Part shown: piece by piece, positions 12,097 to 22,954 of the stretch
How the letters are laid out: every line of letters starts with the position of its first letter
Numbering within the stretch: position 1 is the first letter of the stretch
Assembly (NCBI RefSeq): GCF_024586455.1
Contig: NW_026089624.1
Location: forward strand, 7,221,341-7,285,340
DNA: 64,000 nucleotides
Source: Bactrocera neohumeralis
Taxonomy: Eukaryota; Arthropoda; Insecta; Diptera; Tephritidae
Direction: 5' to 3'
Notes under the pieces: generated by a model
Database searches by the model: none
The model's input: only the letters and a program-made list of their open reading frames with translations
What the model was told of the DNA's origin: nothing
Translations under genes and position numbers: made by a program

Positions 12097-13266
12097 GTAA
12101 GAAAGTGCTAAGTTCGGGTGCAACCGAACATTTTATACTCTTGCAATTAGCTGGAATCAAAGCCAGGGAAATACCTTAAGATGTAAAACGTCAACCAGAG
12201 GATCGGAATCTAAGCACTTTTACATTCGGCATAAAATTTGTTAGAAAAACCAAAATCATTATATATTATGTAGTCATTATACAAATCAGCCGGATGTTCA
12301 AAAATCTTGGTGATGGTCATATGGGGGCTATTATAAGTCAAATACGTTCTGAAAAATTCATTGAGATAACTCTAATATTGGCCGATTTTAAGGTGGATAT
12401 ATGATATATCCGTATATGAAATTCGAAAATATTTTTAATAAGTATAAGGGGGCTCACGGAAGTATTCACCCGATTTCACCCATTTTGAACACATAGAATT
12501 ACTACTGCAGGAAGGGCAGTCTATCTGAATTTCTATTGCTTATCTCTCACATTGGCCGATATTTTCGAACAAAAATCAACTTTAGGTACTGGGGTCCACA
12601 TATTCGGTACCTAAGGTCTTGAACAGTTTTCGTTGGATTTGAGCAAGTTTTTGCAATAATGTGGCATACACTTAAGGCATTATTCGTGCAAAGTCCCTAT
12701 AAAGCCTTGTCATACCATCCTGGCGGCAACTTTTTACGTTTCTGGCGCATTTAGCTATCGATTTATCGCGCTTTTAGTAGTTTTGAATAGCACCGTTATA
12801 TGGGGATTGAGCGGGGTTTTAATCCGATTTCATCCATTAGGAGATATGCAACTTAAATATATTAGACGGCGGGGCCACGCCCACTTTTTCAAAAATTTTT
12901 ATCCACAAGTGCCGCTTGTTACTGCGATCCCTTAGTTATGGCACTTTATATGTTTTCCGTTAATGGCGATTTGTGGGCGTGGCAGTATTCCGATTACGAC
13001 CATCTACGAACTCGAGTTTTTTTGTACTAAGGAACCTTCATACCAAGTTTCATCAAGATATCTTAATTTTTACTCAAGTTACAGCTCGCACGGACGGGCG
13101 GACGGACAGACAGACAGTCAACCGGTCAACTTTTCTCGCCACCCTGATCATTTATATATATACATATAACCCTATATCTATCTCAATTAGTTTTAGGTGA
13201 TACATACAACCGTTAGGTGAACAAAACTATAATACTCTGTAGCAACTGGTTGCAAGAGTATAGAAA
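12097..13266. repeat. Long dipteran dispersed repeat with inverted ends
   Basis: Starts AAGTTCGGGTGCAACCGAAC...ATACTCTTGCAA near 12110 and ends GGTTGCAAGAGTATAGAAAT, giving an inverted pair ATACTCTTGCAA. Inside is a GGACGGGCGGACGGACAGAC microsatellite-like block (13090-13115) and the phrase GGCGGGGCCACGCCCACTTT (12868-12890), both common in non-coding fly repeats. No protein. It may be a large non-autonomous DNA element; the class is not certain. Confidence 0.65.
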
Positions 13267-13589
13267 TAAGTTGAAATGAAAAATGAACTGAACCACTTTG
13301 AAGGAAATCCAAAGAGGTTGGTTTATAAAACAAAAACAAAAAATGGTAATTTTTAACCGACTTACGAGCGTAGTTTCTAAAAAGTGACTTTTCCAATCAA
13401 AAATTTTTTTTTTTGTTTTTTGTTTGTTTTGTTTTCCAATTGATTTATTTGTAAATTATTTGAATTGTTTAATTTCGGTCGTATACTTTCTTTATTCCGG
13501 CCATTCAAATGTAAATTATTGAAAATTATTCAGTAAAAACTTTATGTGTTATTCATACAAATGATCATTTAAGGATTGAAATTTGTTAC
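13267..13589. other. No recognised gene
   Basis: AT-rich spacer with poly-T/TTTG runs between the dispersed repeat and the Helitron. Confidence 0.4.
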
Positions 13590-15209
13590 AATGCCACAAA
13601 GAGGTCGCCCTAATATCGGTCAGCGCTTTTTTGCCATCAACATGCATTGGTAGCCCAAAGCAAATGCATGCGTACTCGCAGGACGTGATGACATACGTGT
13701 AGAATTATGGATCGCGGTCAAATAGCAAGCGATCGTCACGGTGTCACAGCACGACTTTTCAAACAACAGCTCCGATTTTTGATGGACTTTGTCTTAAAGA
13801 AACGTAAATATGGTGCTGTTAAATGCTTAATATATTATACTTCTTTGAGTGGCAAAAAAACAGGTTTGACGCACGCAAACATGCTCTTTGGATGGTGGTT
13901 CCATCAGATCAAATTGTTGAAGTCATTTCTGCGGAAATTCCTGATCCAGAGATAGATCCAGAATTATACGAAGTGGGGAAACCCAATAAGGTTCATGGAC
14001 CTAACGGGCACCACAATCCCACTTCTTATGTCCGACAATAAATGCACGAAACACTATCCACGTGCTTTTCTTTCGGAAACGCAAACTGGAAATGATGGAT
14101 ATTCGCCATTATTGTCTAATTCATATTCAAAACTCATATTAATGTTGAGTATTGCAGTTTGATGAAATCGATCAAATACGTTTGCAAGTACGTCACCAAA
14201 GAAAGCAGCATGGCAGTTATTGGCCTTGAACGAGATGAGATCAGCAAGTATCAGTTGGGTTGGTGCGTGAACTGCAAAGTTTTGTAAGAGATTTTCTTTT
14301 GCAATTCATGAACGTTTACCGACTGTTGTGCATCTCACAGTTCATTTGGAGAAGGCCAAAGAGTGAGTACAGTACAGTTATACAATCCACCCGAAACACA
14401 CAGATTGCTTCTACCTTCGGTTGCTATTGATCAATGTACGCGGTTCAACTTCATTTCAGTCATTTCGTATTTTGAATGGTACGCTGTGGACAACTTTCTG
14501 AGAAGCATGTCAGCAATTACAATTGCTGGAACATTATAATCACAGGAATCACACGAAAGACGATGCGATAGTATACGAACAAAAAAAACATTCCCGATTG
14601 CATAAAATGCTCGTATTCGTTAAGAAATGGAAATGGGCAAATTTCGGTTGATACTTCCAGTGGTTTGATATCAATTTCACCTATATTTTGTCAAATCACT
14701 TCAACGAAAGATGAACTCATCACGAATGTTTATCCGAACATTGGCCAAATTATTGTAACTACGATTACTTGAGTGCACGAGCAATTTTAGCTGCCAAAAA
14801 TATCGACGTTAATTACTTAAACTGGAAGATTCAAAGTCAAAGACGAAGCCGTGAATTATCCAGTGGAATTTCTAAATTTTGTGGAGAGGCTTGCTATGCC
14901 GCCGCATCATTTGCGTCTCAAAGTTGGATCTGTCATTATTTTCATGCGCCGAAACTGTGTATTGGAACTCGACTGATTGTGATGCAGCTATCGAATACAA
15001 GGGTGTCGAATGCTTCATTCCACGAATTCCTTTGAGTTCCAACGATTTGCCATTTAAGTTGAAATGTATTCAGTTTCCAGTGAAAATTGCATTTGCGATG
15101 ACATTCAACAGGACTAAAAGGATAGTCGCTACAAGTGTGTGTCATAAATCTGGAAATGCCATGTCAAAACACATAATTCACACAGGACAACGCCTGCAAG
15201 GTCAGCTAG
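13590..15209 (+). mobile_element. Helitron remnant (Rep-helicase coding pieces and 3' end)
   Basis: Plus-strand pieces in changing frames match a Helitron Rep/helicase: VISAEIPDPEIDPELYE (about 13918-13970), HNPTSY and HYPRAFLSETQTGNDGYP-like at 14010-14110, SIKYVCKYVTKESSMAVIGL (14160-14230), then the helicase C-terminus LRLKVGSIIIF near 14920 and IPRIPLSSNDLPFKLKCIQF at about 15018-15080, followed by IAFAMTFNRTK. The helicase motif after INK is altered. The 3' terminus is GGTCAGCTAG (CTAG 15206-15209) followed by T, the usual Helitron end. Large parts are missing and stops are frequent; inactive rolling-circle transposon. Confidence 0.85.
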
Positions 15210-15284
15210 TATTTAATATATTAATGTTCATGTTTCAAGTAAATGTTTATTTTCGTCCAAAAACTGGATCCGGCCCTGGTTCTT

Positions 15285-16430
15285 TAAACTGATCAAGGCT
15301 TTACAGGACTGTAAAATTATTAACAGAACAAATAGTTTTTTCGGCAAAATTAATTTATTTTCTGCATATCGCTTTCCTTCGATGGGCAAATGCATTTTTC
15401 TGAAAGAAGACGCACGGTGCCATATCAGGTGAATACGGAGAGTGGTTAATGGTTAAAATGTGATTTTTGGTCAAATAATCGGTCACAAGCGTCGATCGAT
15501 GAGACGGCGCATTATCGTGCAACAAACGCCAACTTTCATATTCGCGATTTTAGAGCCGTCGAATACGGCGCTCTAAACGCTTCAAAACTCTAGATAGAAT
15601 ACCGTTTTGGCAGTTTTCTTTCTGGACAAAACCTTTGGAATCATAAAAACAAATCAGCATTTTCTTTACTTTTGACTTCTCTATGCGCGATTTTTTGGGT
15701 TTCGGCTCGTCCGGTGCCTTCCATTCAGCACTCTGGCGTTTCGCTTCGAGATCATATTGGAAACAACACGTTTCGTCACCAGTCACAATATTGTAAAGGA
15801 CGTTTTTGTACTTTTTGATGTCCTTCGAATGTTGGATTCTGAGCAATTTTTGGTCGCCAGTCAATTTGTGCGGAGCAAACCGTGCACACACCTTTCGTAA
15901 GCCCAAATGTTCGGTCAAAATGCGATAAATCGATGCTTTGGAGATTTTCAATTCCATTTCCATTCCATTTCAATTTCAATGATGATTTCGGTAGATTTTT
16001 GATGAATTCACTCACAGGTTCGATGGAATTTCCGATGATCACGTGTTTTGACTGGCCCACATGTTGATCGTCATTTCTGTCCTCACGACCACTTTAAAAA
16101 CGTTGAAACCATTCGTGCACTCTGCTACGGGATAAGCAATCATCGCCATAAACTTGTTTGATGGATTGAAACGTTTCGGTAAAAGTTTTACCAAACGAAA
16201 TTTAATGTTGGCTCTTTGTTCGAAGCTCATTTTCCGATAACACAAACATACTGACACTTAAAGCGCAAATAACTTCACTTCCAATCTATGAAATGTAAGA
16301 AATTCTCACTGGACAATCGTCGAAGAAATCAGATTCTAACGCACCAGTCGACATATAGATGGCGCCACCAAGGACCGATAGATTCAAAAAGTTCTGTAGA
16401 CTTTGGAACCTTCTTGTTTATTTAGCACCT
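15285..16430 (-). mobile_element. mariner element with frameshifted transposase
   Basis: Minus-strand transposase begins with MSFEQRANIKF at about 16230 and continues in three frames (16230-16039, 16060-15776, 15963-15550, then to about 15350). Visible are the HTH region (ISKASIYRILTEHLGL, about 15900-15945), the first catalytic Asp in VTGDETCC (about 15765-15785), the second in LLHDNAPSHRS (about 15495-15530) and the third in YSPDMAPC (about 15415-15440), that is a DD34D mariner pattern. A small CCATT expansion at 15953-15971 lies near one frame change. The C-terminus is degraded where it meets the Helitron end region. Element limits are approximate; inverted ends were not resolved. Confidence 0.85.
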
Positions 16431-17116
16431 TTCGGATATCGTCGCTGATGTTATACGAATCGATATGATTATGCTTTTCCTGGTGGTGTTGTCATGTTGA
16501 TTTGTTACGGCATGTTTAGCAATTTACGGACATTAAGCTTAGTATCCAGTTCTCAAGGGATGTAAAAACTTCATATAAAAAACCGCTTAATGGTCAAGAA
16601 AATTTACTGCGGTACATTTTCTTGTGCTAGTATGCAGCTCTAAAGAAATCTAGTACAATTTTTAACACTTTTTTTCAATAAAATGCGAATAGAGCAAACC
16701 TGGTTTTGCGAAGAAACATGAAATTAACATTTGTTTCTTGAAGGAAATTCAAAGTAATCGTTATATTCATCGCAAAATAGTTAAAACCACCATTATGAAG
16801 TATAGTTACTTTTGAAATGTTGTATAAAACTTACCAATCATCAACAACATTCCTTAAATCGCAATGAAAATATTTATGTTATTACACAAATGAATACATA
16901 TGTACATATTACACACAAAGTTTATTTTCTTTATTTATTCTATCTTGCTCTTCTAATGTCGATCATTCACAATGCGTAAGCAGCTGTCAAAATTAATTGA
17001 AGAAATAATGTATTTTTTTTTCTTGAGCAATTACTTGAGAGCTGGATACGAACCTTTAAACGATAATAAGAATAAGAAGAAGGAATTTGCGAAGGTTTGT
17101 ATAATAGGAGAATAAT
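16431..17116. other. No recognised gene
   Basis: AT-rich sequence without a domain-bearing frame between the mariner and the poly-A end of the Jockey element. Confidence 0.45.
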
Positions 17117-18960
17117 GAATTTTTTTTTTCAATATTTCTTTATTTATTGGGTGTGCTTGGTTAAGCCTAACAATAAGTATTCAAATCTTAAATCTATTTA
17201 AAACTAAAGAAGCTCAAGAATGCGGTTGACCTTTTTTGGTAGAACGTTACTCTTTAGTCGGCTGGTGTTTGATCGCCGGAATTTACCAAGGCATTAGCCA
17301 ATGGGTTTGGATGTTCGCGAAGTTTAGAAATATATCTCATTCCTTCCATAAGAATATCAAAACTTTTATGAATTTTTTCAATACGCCTATACCATGGTGA
17401 ACCCGTGACTGTTATAAGCATTTTAGATTTGAATATTTGTATTATATCAATGTTGGTTTCACAGGTCGTACCCCACAGTTGAATGCCATATATCCAAATC
17501 GGTTTTATGATTGCATTGTATAACAGGACTTTGTTCTTTGTTCACGTGAGCCTTCGATCCAGGTGAATCCCAACATAAGTTACTTCAATCGCTTGGGGTA
17601 CTAGGACATTGTTTATTTTAATTGTCCGACACGTTTCTGTTCTTAGCGAGAATGTAACATGCACATTCTTCGACCAAAGTTAAGTGCTGCTCTAATACTC
17701 TTTATGCTCTTATGGGGCATTTGTTACGGCTTACTAGAGCTGTGTAATCCGCAGAAGTGGATGTCAATACGTTACACCAGCCCTTATTGCTTGTTGTTCA
17801 GATATGAAGTCTGCTACTTTTACTAAAAATTTCCTGTTTCTTAAAAATGACTCCAAAGTTGTATGCAGTTCGTAAGATAAAACCTTTTTAATTTCCCATA
17901 AAAGCCCTTCATGCCAGACCTTATCGAACACCTTATAGCTACATCTACATCTTAGCTACATCTACAAAAATAGCTGAACACTACTCTCTATGCTCGAATG
18001 CTTTTCTGATTTCGTTGTTAATTCTATTTATTTGCTCTACAGTGTTATGTTTAGCACGAAAACCGAATTTTTGTGTTGGTGTTATATTATTTTCGTGAAG
18101 AAAAGGAGTCATCTTTGATAGTAACACTTTTTCACATATTTTAGAAATACAGGGTAAGAAACGTTTTGCTCTGTAGGAAGACGGCTGCGTTAAGTCTTTC
18201 CCAGGTTTGTCTATCATGATGATCTGCGACTTTTCCCTCGAAATTGGATAGTATCCGAAACCAAGAAATGCATTAAAGAGAAAGGAGAGCACCTAATAGA
18301 CACAAGCGACTCGTAAGCGGTATTGGGCGAAGTTGGTTCTAAAACCAACTGGTTTATTGTTTCTTTTCAGTGTTGCCAATACAGCTGCCTTAGTTATTAC
18401 ATCTTTAATTTCTCTTATACTTTTCAATCAATATTTTTCTTCTATCACTGGGCCAATATGTCGGCTTACCAGGAGATATTATATCCAGATTATTATGCTT
18501 ATTATAATAGTGTAGTACATCTGTCGCCCTTTCGGATTAATGTGTTTTGCGTTGTAATCTCCACCTGCTACAAATCTTTGACCTAGCGTTCCACAAATGT
18601 CTTTAAATTCACTTCTAAAAGGAGTAGGACAGTATATAGCCGTAAGGTTTAAGTCACAACCCCGATTTTTAGGGATATTGTTGTAGCTTGTAACTGTGTG
18701 TTTAGCATGAGATTCTAGGGCATATTGCACCATGCGCATTTCCATCCGGATGATTTATAACATAAAGTCAAGTCCCGGTATATTGCAATTATTTTTATTT
18801 TGCGGCAGTTGCATAGCTTCCTTGCATAGTATGAATCTTAAAAGTAATAGGATTTGAACTTTTATCTGAGATTGCTATAATTTCATTACGGGGTGTTTGT
18901 AACATTTGGTTACGACGTGCTTGGATGCCCTGTGACAATTTCGATTTCAAATCTTTATAC
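17117..18960 (-). mobile_element. Jockey-clade non-LTR retrotransposon, internally deleted
   Basis: Minus strand. From 18960: an ORF1 end (IHTMQGSYATAAK near 18800), endonuclease piece LTAIYCPTPFRSEF and RFVAGGDYNAKHINPKGR (18500-18660), RT start IIMIDKPGKDLTQPSSYR to NRINNEIRKAFEHRE (18225-17983), then FVDVAK and later RT/C-terminal sequence ending NVLVPQAIEVTYVGIHLDRR and ILMEGMRYISKLREHPNPLA (17300-17600). The 3' end is a poly-A tail (T-run 17117-17128 on the plus strand). Stops, frameshifts and large gaps (part of endonuclease and the YADD region) make it dead. Confidence 0.85.
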
Positions 18961-19420
18961 ACAGGACAACTCCTGTAGTTAGTCTGTTTACTTTGGAACG
19001 CACCTTGTAGTTCTTGTTTTTATTCGACTAAAATTTAACAATTTCCATAAAACTTTTTTCAGTGTAGAACTGAATTTTTTTCATCTATATTGCCTTTTTT
19101 CAAAGGCACAAAATGAAAATTATTAGTACATACAATTCACTTAATTTAGTAACAAGAGCATTACAGCTACGCTCGTGCATTTTTCGGCATCTCATTGAAA
19201 TAAATTTATTAAATAAGGTATAAAAATATAACTGCCATAAGATATGACATTAGGCAAAGTATTGGTTGTTATGTTGCAATGAAGAATTATACTAAAGAAG
19301 CAGCTATACCGTCTACTTGTTTGAAATGACCTATTTGTCCACACTTGCGTTTCCCCGCGGTGTTACATGCGGTTTATTAGGGAAAATATATGAGGAGTAT
19401 TCAGACCAGCTTTGTTAAGC
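18961..19420. other. No recognised gene
   Basis: Spacer between the Jockey and RTE copy B. Nothing coding is recognised. Confidence 0.4.
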
Positions 19421-21935
19421 TGGAGTGTTTCCGTCCATTCGGACAACATGACCTAGCCAGCGTAGCCGCTGTCTTTTAATTCGCTGAACTATGCCAATGT
19501 CGTCATATATCTCGTACAGCGTATCGTTCCATCAAATGCGATATTCGCCGTGGTCAACGCGAAAAGGACCATAAATCTTTCGCACAACTTTTCTCTCGAA
19601 AACTCGCAACGTCGACTCATCCGTTGTTGACATCGTCCAAGACTCTGGACCATATAGCAGGACCGGATTATGAGTGACTTAGACAGTTTGGTTTTTGTTT
19701 GTCGAGAGAGGACCTTGCTTCTCAATTGCCTATTCAGTCCGAAGTAACACCTGTTGGCAAAAGCAATCCTGCGTTGGATTTCCAGGCTGAAATTGTTGGT
19801 GGTGTTAATGCTGGTTCCTAAATAGACGAGACGAAATTATCTACAACTTCAAAGTTATGACTGTCAACAGTGACGTGAGTACCAAGTCGCGAGTGCGACG
19901 ACTGTTTGTTTGATGACAGGAGATATTTCGTTTTGCCCTCGTTCACTGCCAGACCCATTTCTTTTGCTTCCTTGTCCAGCCTGGAGAAAGCAGAACTAAC
20001 GGCGCGGGTGTTGAGGCCGATGATATCAATATCATCGGCATACGCCAGCAGCTGTACACTCTTATAGAAGATGGTACCTTCTCTATTTAGTTCTGCGGCT
20101 CGAACTATTTTCTCCAAAAGCAGGTTGAAAAAGTCGCACGGTAGGGAATCGCCTTATCTGAAACCTCGTTTGGTATCGAACGGCTCGGAGAGGTCCTTCC
20201 CGACCCTGACTGAGCTTTTGGTGTTGCTCAACGTCAGTTTACATAATCGTATTAGTTTTGCGGGGATACCAAATTCAGACATCGCGGCATAAAGGCAGCT
20301 CCTTTTCGTTCTGTCGAAAGCAGCTTTGAAATCGATGAAGAGGTGGTGTGTGTCGATTCTCCTTTCAAGGGTCTTTTCCAAGATTTGGCGCATGGTGAAT
20401 ATCTGGTCGGTTGTTGATTTTCCAGGTCTAAGGAGACACTGATAAGGTCCAATCAGTTTGTTGACGGTGGGCTTTAATCTTTCACACAATACGCTCGATA
20501 GAACCTTATATGCGATGTTGAGGAGGCTAATCCCACGGTAGTTTGTGCAGATTGTGGGGTCACCTTTCTTATGGATTGGGCATAGCACACTTAAATTCCA
20601 ATCGTTGGGCATGCTTTCGTCCGACCATATTTTACAAAGAAGCTGATGCATGCTCTTTATCAGTTCTTCGCCGCCGTGCTTGAATAGCTCGGCCGGCAAT
20701 CCGTCGGCCCCCGCCGCTATGTTGTTCTTCAGGCGGGCAATTGCTATTCGAACTTCTTCATGGTCGGGTAATGGAACGTCTGCTCCATCGTCATCGATTG
20801 GGGAATCGGGTTCTCCTTCTCCTGGTGTTGTGCGTTCACTGCCATTCAGCAGGCTAGAGAAGTGTTCCCTCCATAATTTAAGTATGCTCTGGACATCGGT
20901 TACTACATCACCTTTGGGGGATCTACAAGAGAATGCTCCGGTCTTGAAACCTTCAGTTAGTCGCCGCATTTTTTCGTAGAATTTTCGAGCATTACCCCTG
21001 TCGACCAGCTTATCAAGCTCTTCGTACTCACGCATTTCGGCCTCTTTCTTCTTCTGTCTACAAATGCGTCTCGCTTCCCTCTTCAACTCTCGGTAAATAT
21101 CCCATCGCGCACGTTGCGAGGTAGGCAGCTTGTTTTCTCTCCGCTGCGACACGGCACTCCTCGTCGTACCAGCTGTTCTTTTGCACTTTCCGAAAACCAA
21201 TGGTTTCGGTTGCAGCTGTACGTAAGGCGTTTGAAATGCCGTCCCACAGTTCCCTTATACCGAGTTGTTGACGAGTGCTCTCAGAGAGCAGGAGTGCAAG
21301 CCGAGTAGAAAATCGTTCGGCTGTCTGTTGTGATTGCAGCTTCTCGACGTCGAATCTTCCTTGTGTTTGGTGGCTCGCGTTTTTTGCTGCACGGAGGCGG
21401 GAGCGAACTTTAGCTGCAACAAGATAGTGGTCCGAGTCGATGTTAGGACCTCGGAGCGCACGCACATCTAAAACACTGGAGACGTGTCTTCCGTCTATCA
21501 CAACATGATCGATCTGGTTGGTAGTTTTTCGTTCCGGAGACAGCCAGGTAGCTGATGAATCTTCTTATGCTGGAATCTAGTACTACAGATAACCATATTT
21601 CGAGCCCCGGCGAAGTCGATCAGCCTCAATCCATTTGGGGATGTCTCGTCGTGGAGGCTGAATTTATCGACCGTAGTGCCAAAGATACCTTCTTTGCCCA
21701 CCCTGGCGTTAAAGTCGCCAAGCACGATTTTGACATCGTGGCGGGGGCAGCCTTCATAAGTGCGCTCCAGGCACTTATAGAAGGCACCTTTGGTCACATC
21801 GTCCTTCTCTTCCGTCGGGGCGTGAGCGCAGATCAGCGATATGTGGAAGAACCTCGCTTTGATGCGGATTGTGGCTAGACGTTCATTCACCGCAGTGAAT
21901 GATAGTACTCGGCGACGGAGTCTCTCTCCTACCAC
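19421..21935 (-). mobile_element. RTE-clade retrotransposon, copy B (both ends truncated)
   Basis: Minus-strand RTE, nearly identical to copy C over 23170-25700. Endonuclease 21935-21498 (GDFNARVG, SDHYLVAAK further on), linker and RT 21200-20154 (NYRGISLLNIAYKVL, FKAAFD), YADD at 20031-20042. It starts inside the endonuclease (21935) and ends about 200 bp short of the RTE 3' terminus (19421), so both ends are lost. It carries the same one-base frameshift as copy C at about 19660 (copy C 23410), plus its own 5-bp insertion near 19834 and a break near 20155. Not functional. Confidence 0.9.
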
Positions 21936-22236
21936 GAACTTGATTAACTTGATTCATTGTAAAAAAATACATTTGCTGTCCACTACAAAATAGTTTCTAA
22001 TACATTCTTCAAAAGTAAGTATTTAATAAAGTTGAATCAACTGTATTGGAATAAAATTTACACCCACTAATGAGGTAGGTCTGAATACCTTTATGGTATT
22101 GTGTGTAGTAAAAATAATGACTATTCACATTTTTAGATGCATAGAAATTTAAATTTGGACAGCGGAAAGGCCAGCTCGTAGAGAGCTGGAAATCATTTTA
22201 CTGCAGCACAACAAAACAACAACAATGCGATACTCA
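21936..22236. other. No recognised gene
   Basis: AT-rich spacer between RTE copy B and the Helitron helicase fragment. Confidence 0.4.
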
Positions 22237-22500
22237 TTATTTTTTTCGCGCAAATAAAACGATTTCTTGTTCTCGACACACGTGAGCAAGCAACGTAGCA
22301 ACGTAAAGTTTTCCGTAGAAGAAGCAAGGGGTGCCCAGGTGAATGTCGTCTACTTTTAGAGTTTGTCCTCGACTTTTATTTATTGTGATAGATAAACCAC
22401 TATGAAATGCAATTTTATGCGTTTGAACGGGAAGGGTAGGTTTGTGGGTGTTATAGGGATTCTGGGTATCACTATCGTCTCTCCTTTGGTCCCTCCAGTA
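22237..22500 (-). pseudogene. Helitron helicase C-terminal fragment
   Basis: Minus-strand sequence LSITINKSRGQTLKVDDIHL and GTPCFFYGKLYVA is the conserved end of the Helitron (PIF1-type) helicase, where families have INKSQGQTL and HGQLYVACSR. The SR of the last motif is replaced and nothing upstream of the helicase is present. A short scrap, distinct in sequence from the Helitron at 13.6-15.2 kb. Confidence 0.7.
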
Positions 22501-22559
22501 AGAATGGTGACCTAGACAATGTGCCGTCTCAGTTCTGTGGTACGTAACCTTGGACAGGC

Positions 22560-22870
22560 ATACTAACTTTGAGTTTCGGCTTGTGGAAGGGTGCCTCTGA
22601 CAACGCGATGGAATTCTCTGCAGGATATACAGTTGCAATAATTTTAATATAAACTAGGTGAAATTTCAGGAGCATCATTTTGTACAAGAGCCCGTTGTGC
22701 CAAACAGAGTCGAATGCAGCTTTGATATCTAGTAAAATCATATCAGTGGGCTTAGAGTTTGTAAAATTTGTTTTTATGATTATGTTACGGAGGTTATTAT
22801 TTGAGAGTCTAAATCGCACACTAAGTTGGCGTCTTCTGATATGATTGCTTGATCGCTTGGGTTGTTAGAG
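22560..22870 (-). pseudogene. Jockey-like reverse transcriptase fragment
   Basis: Minus-strand NNLRNIIIKTNFTN... followed by DMILLDIKAAFDSVWHNGLL (about 22680-22740) is RT motif A (LDIKAAFD) of a Jockey/I-type element, with the catalytic Asp. It ends within about 40 residues. It abuts the Helitron scrap without visible spacer. Confidence 0.7.
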
Positions 22871-22941
22871 TGACATTGATTAATTTGAAATGCTCGCTTT
22901 TAGGTGCAGATTAACAATTTAACCAAATTTTTCCCAGTTGG

Positions 22942-22954
22942 CGTTATTAAATAC
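22942..22954. repeat. Target-site duplication, RTE copy C (3' side)
   Basis: CGTTATTAAATAC, identical to 26219-26231, flanks the element exactly. Confidence 0.9.

Noticed and set aside
12868..12892. GC-box promoter (GGCGGGGCCACGCCC)
   Set aside because: It lies inside a dispersed repeat where this phrase is common; no gene starts nearby.
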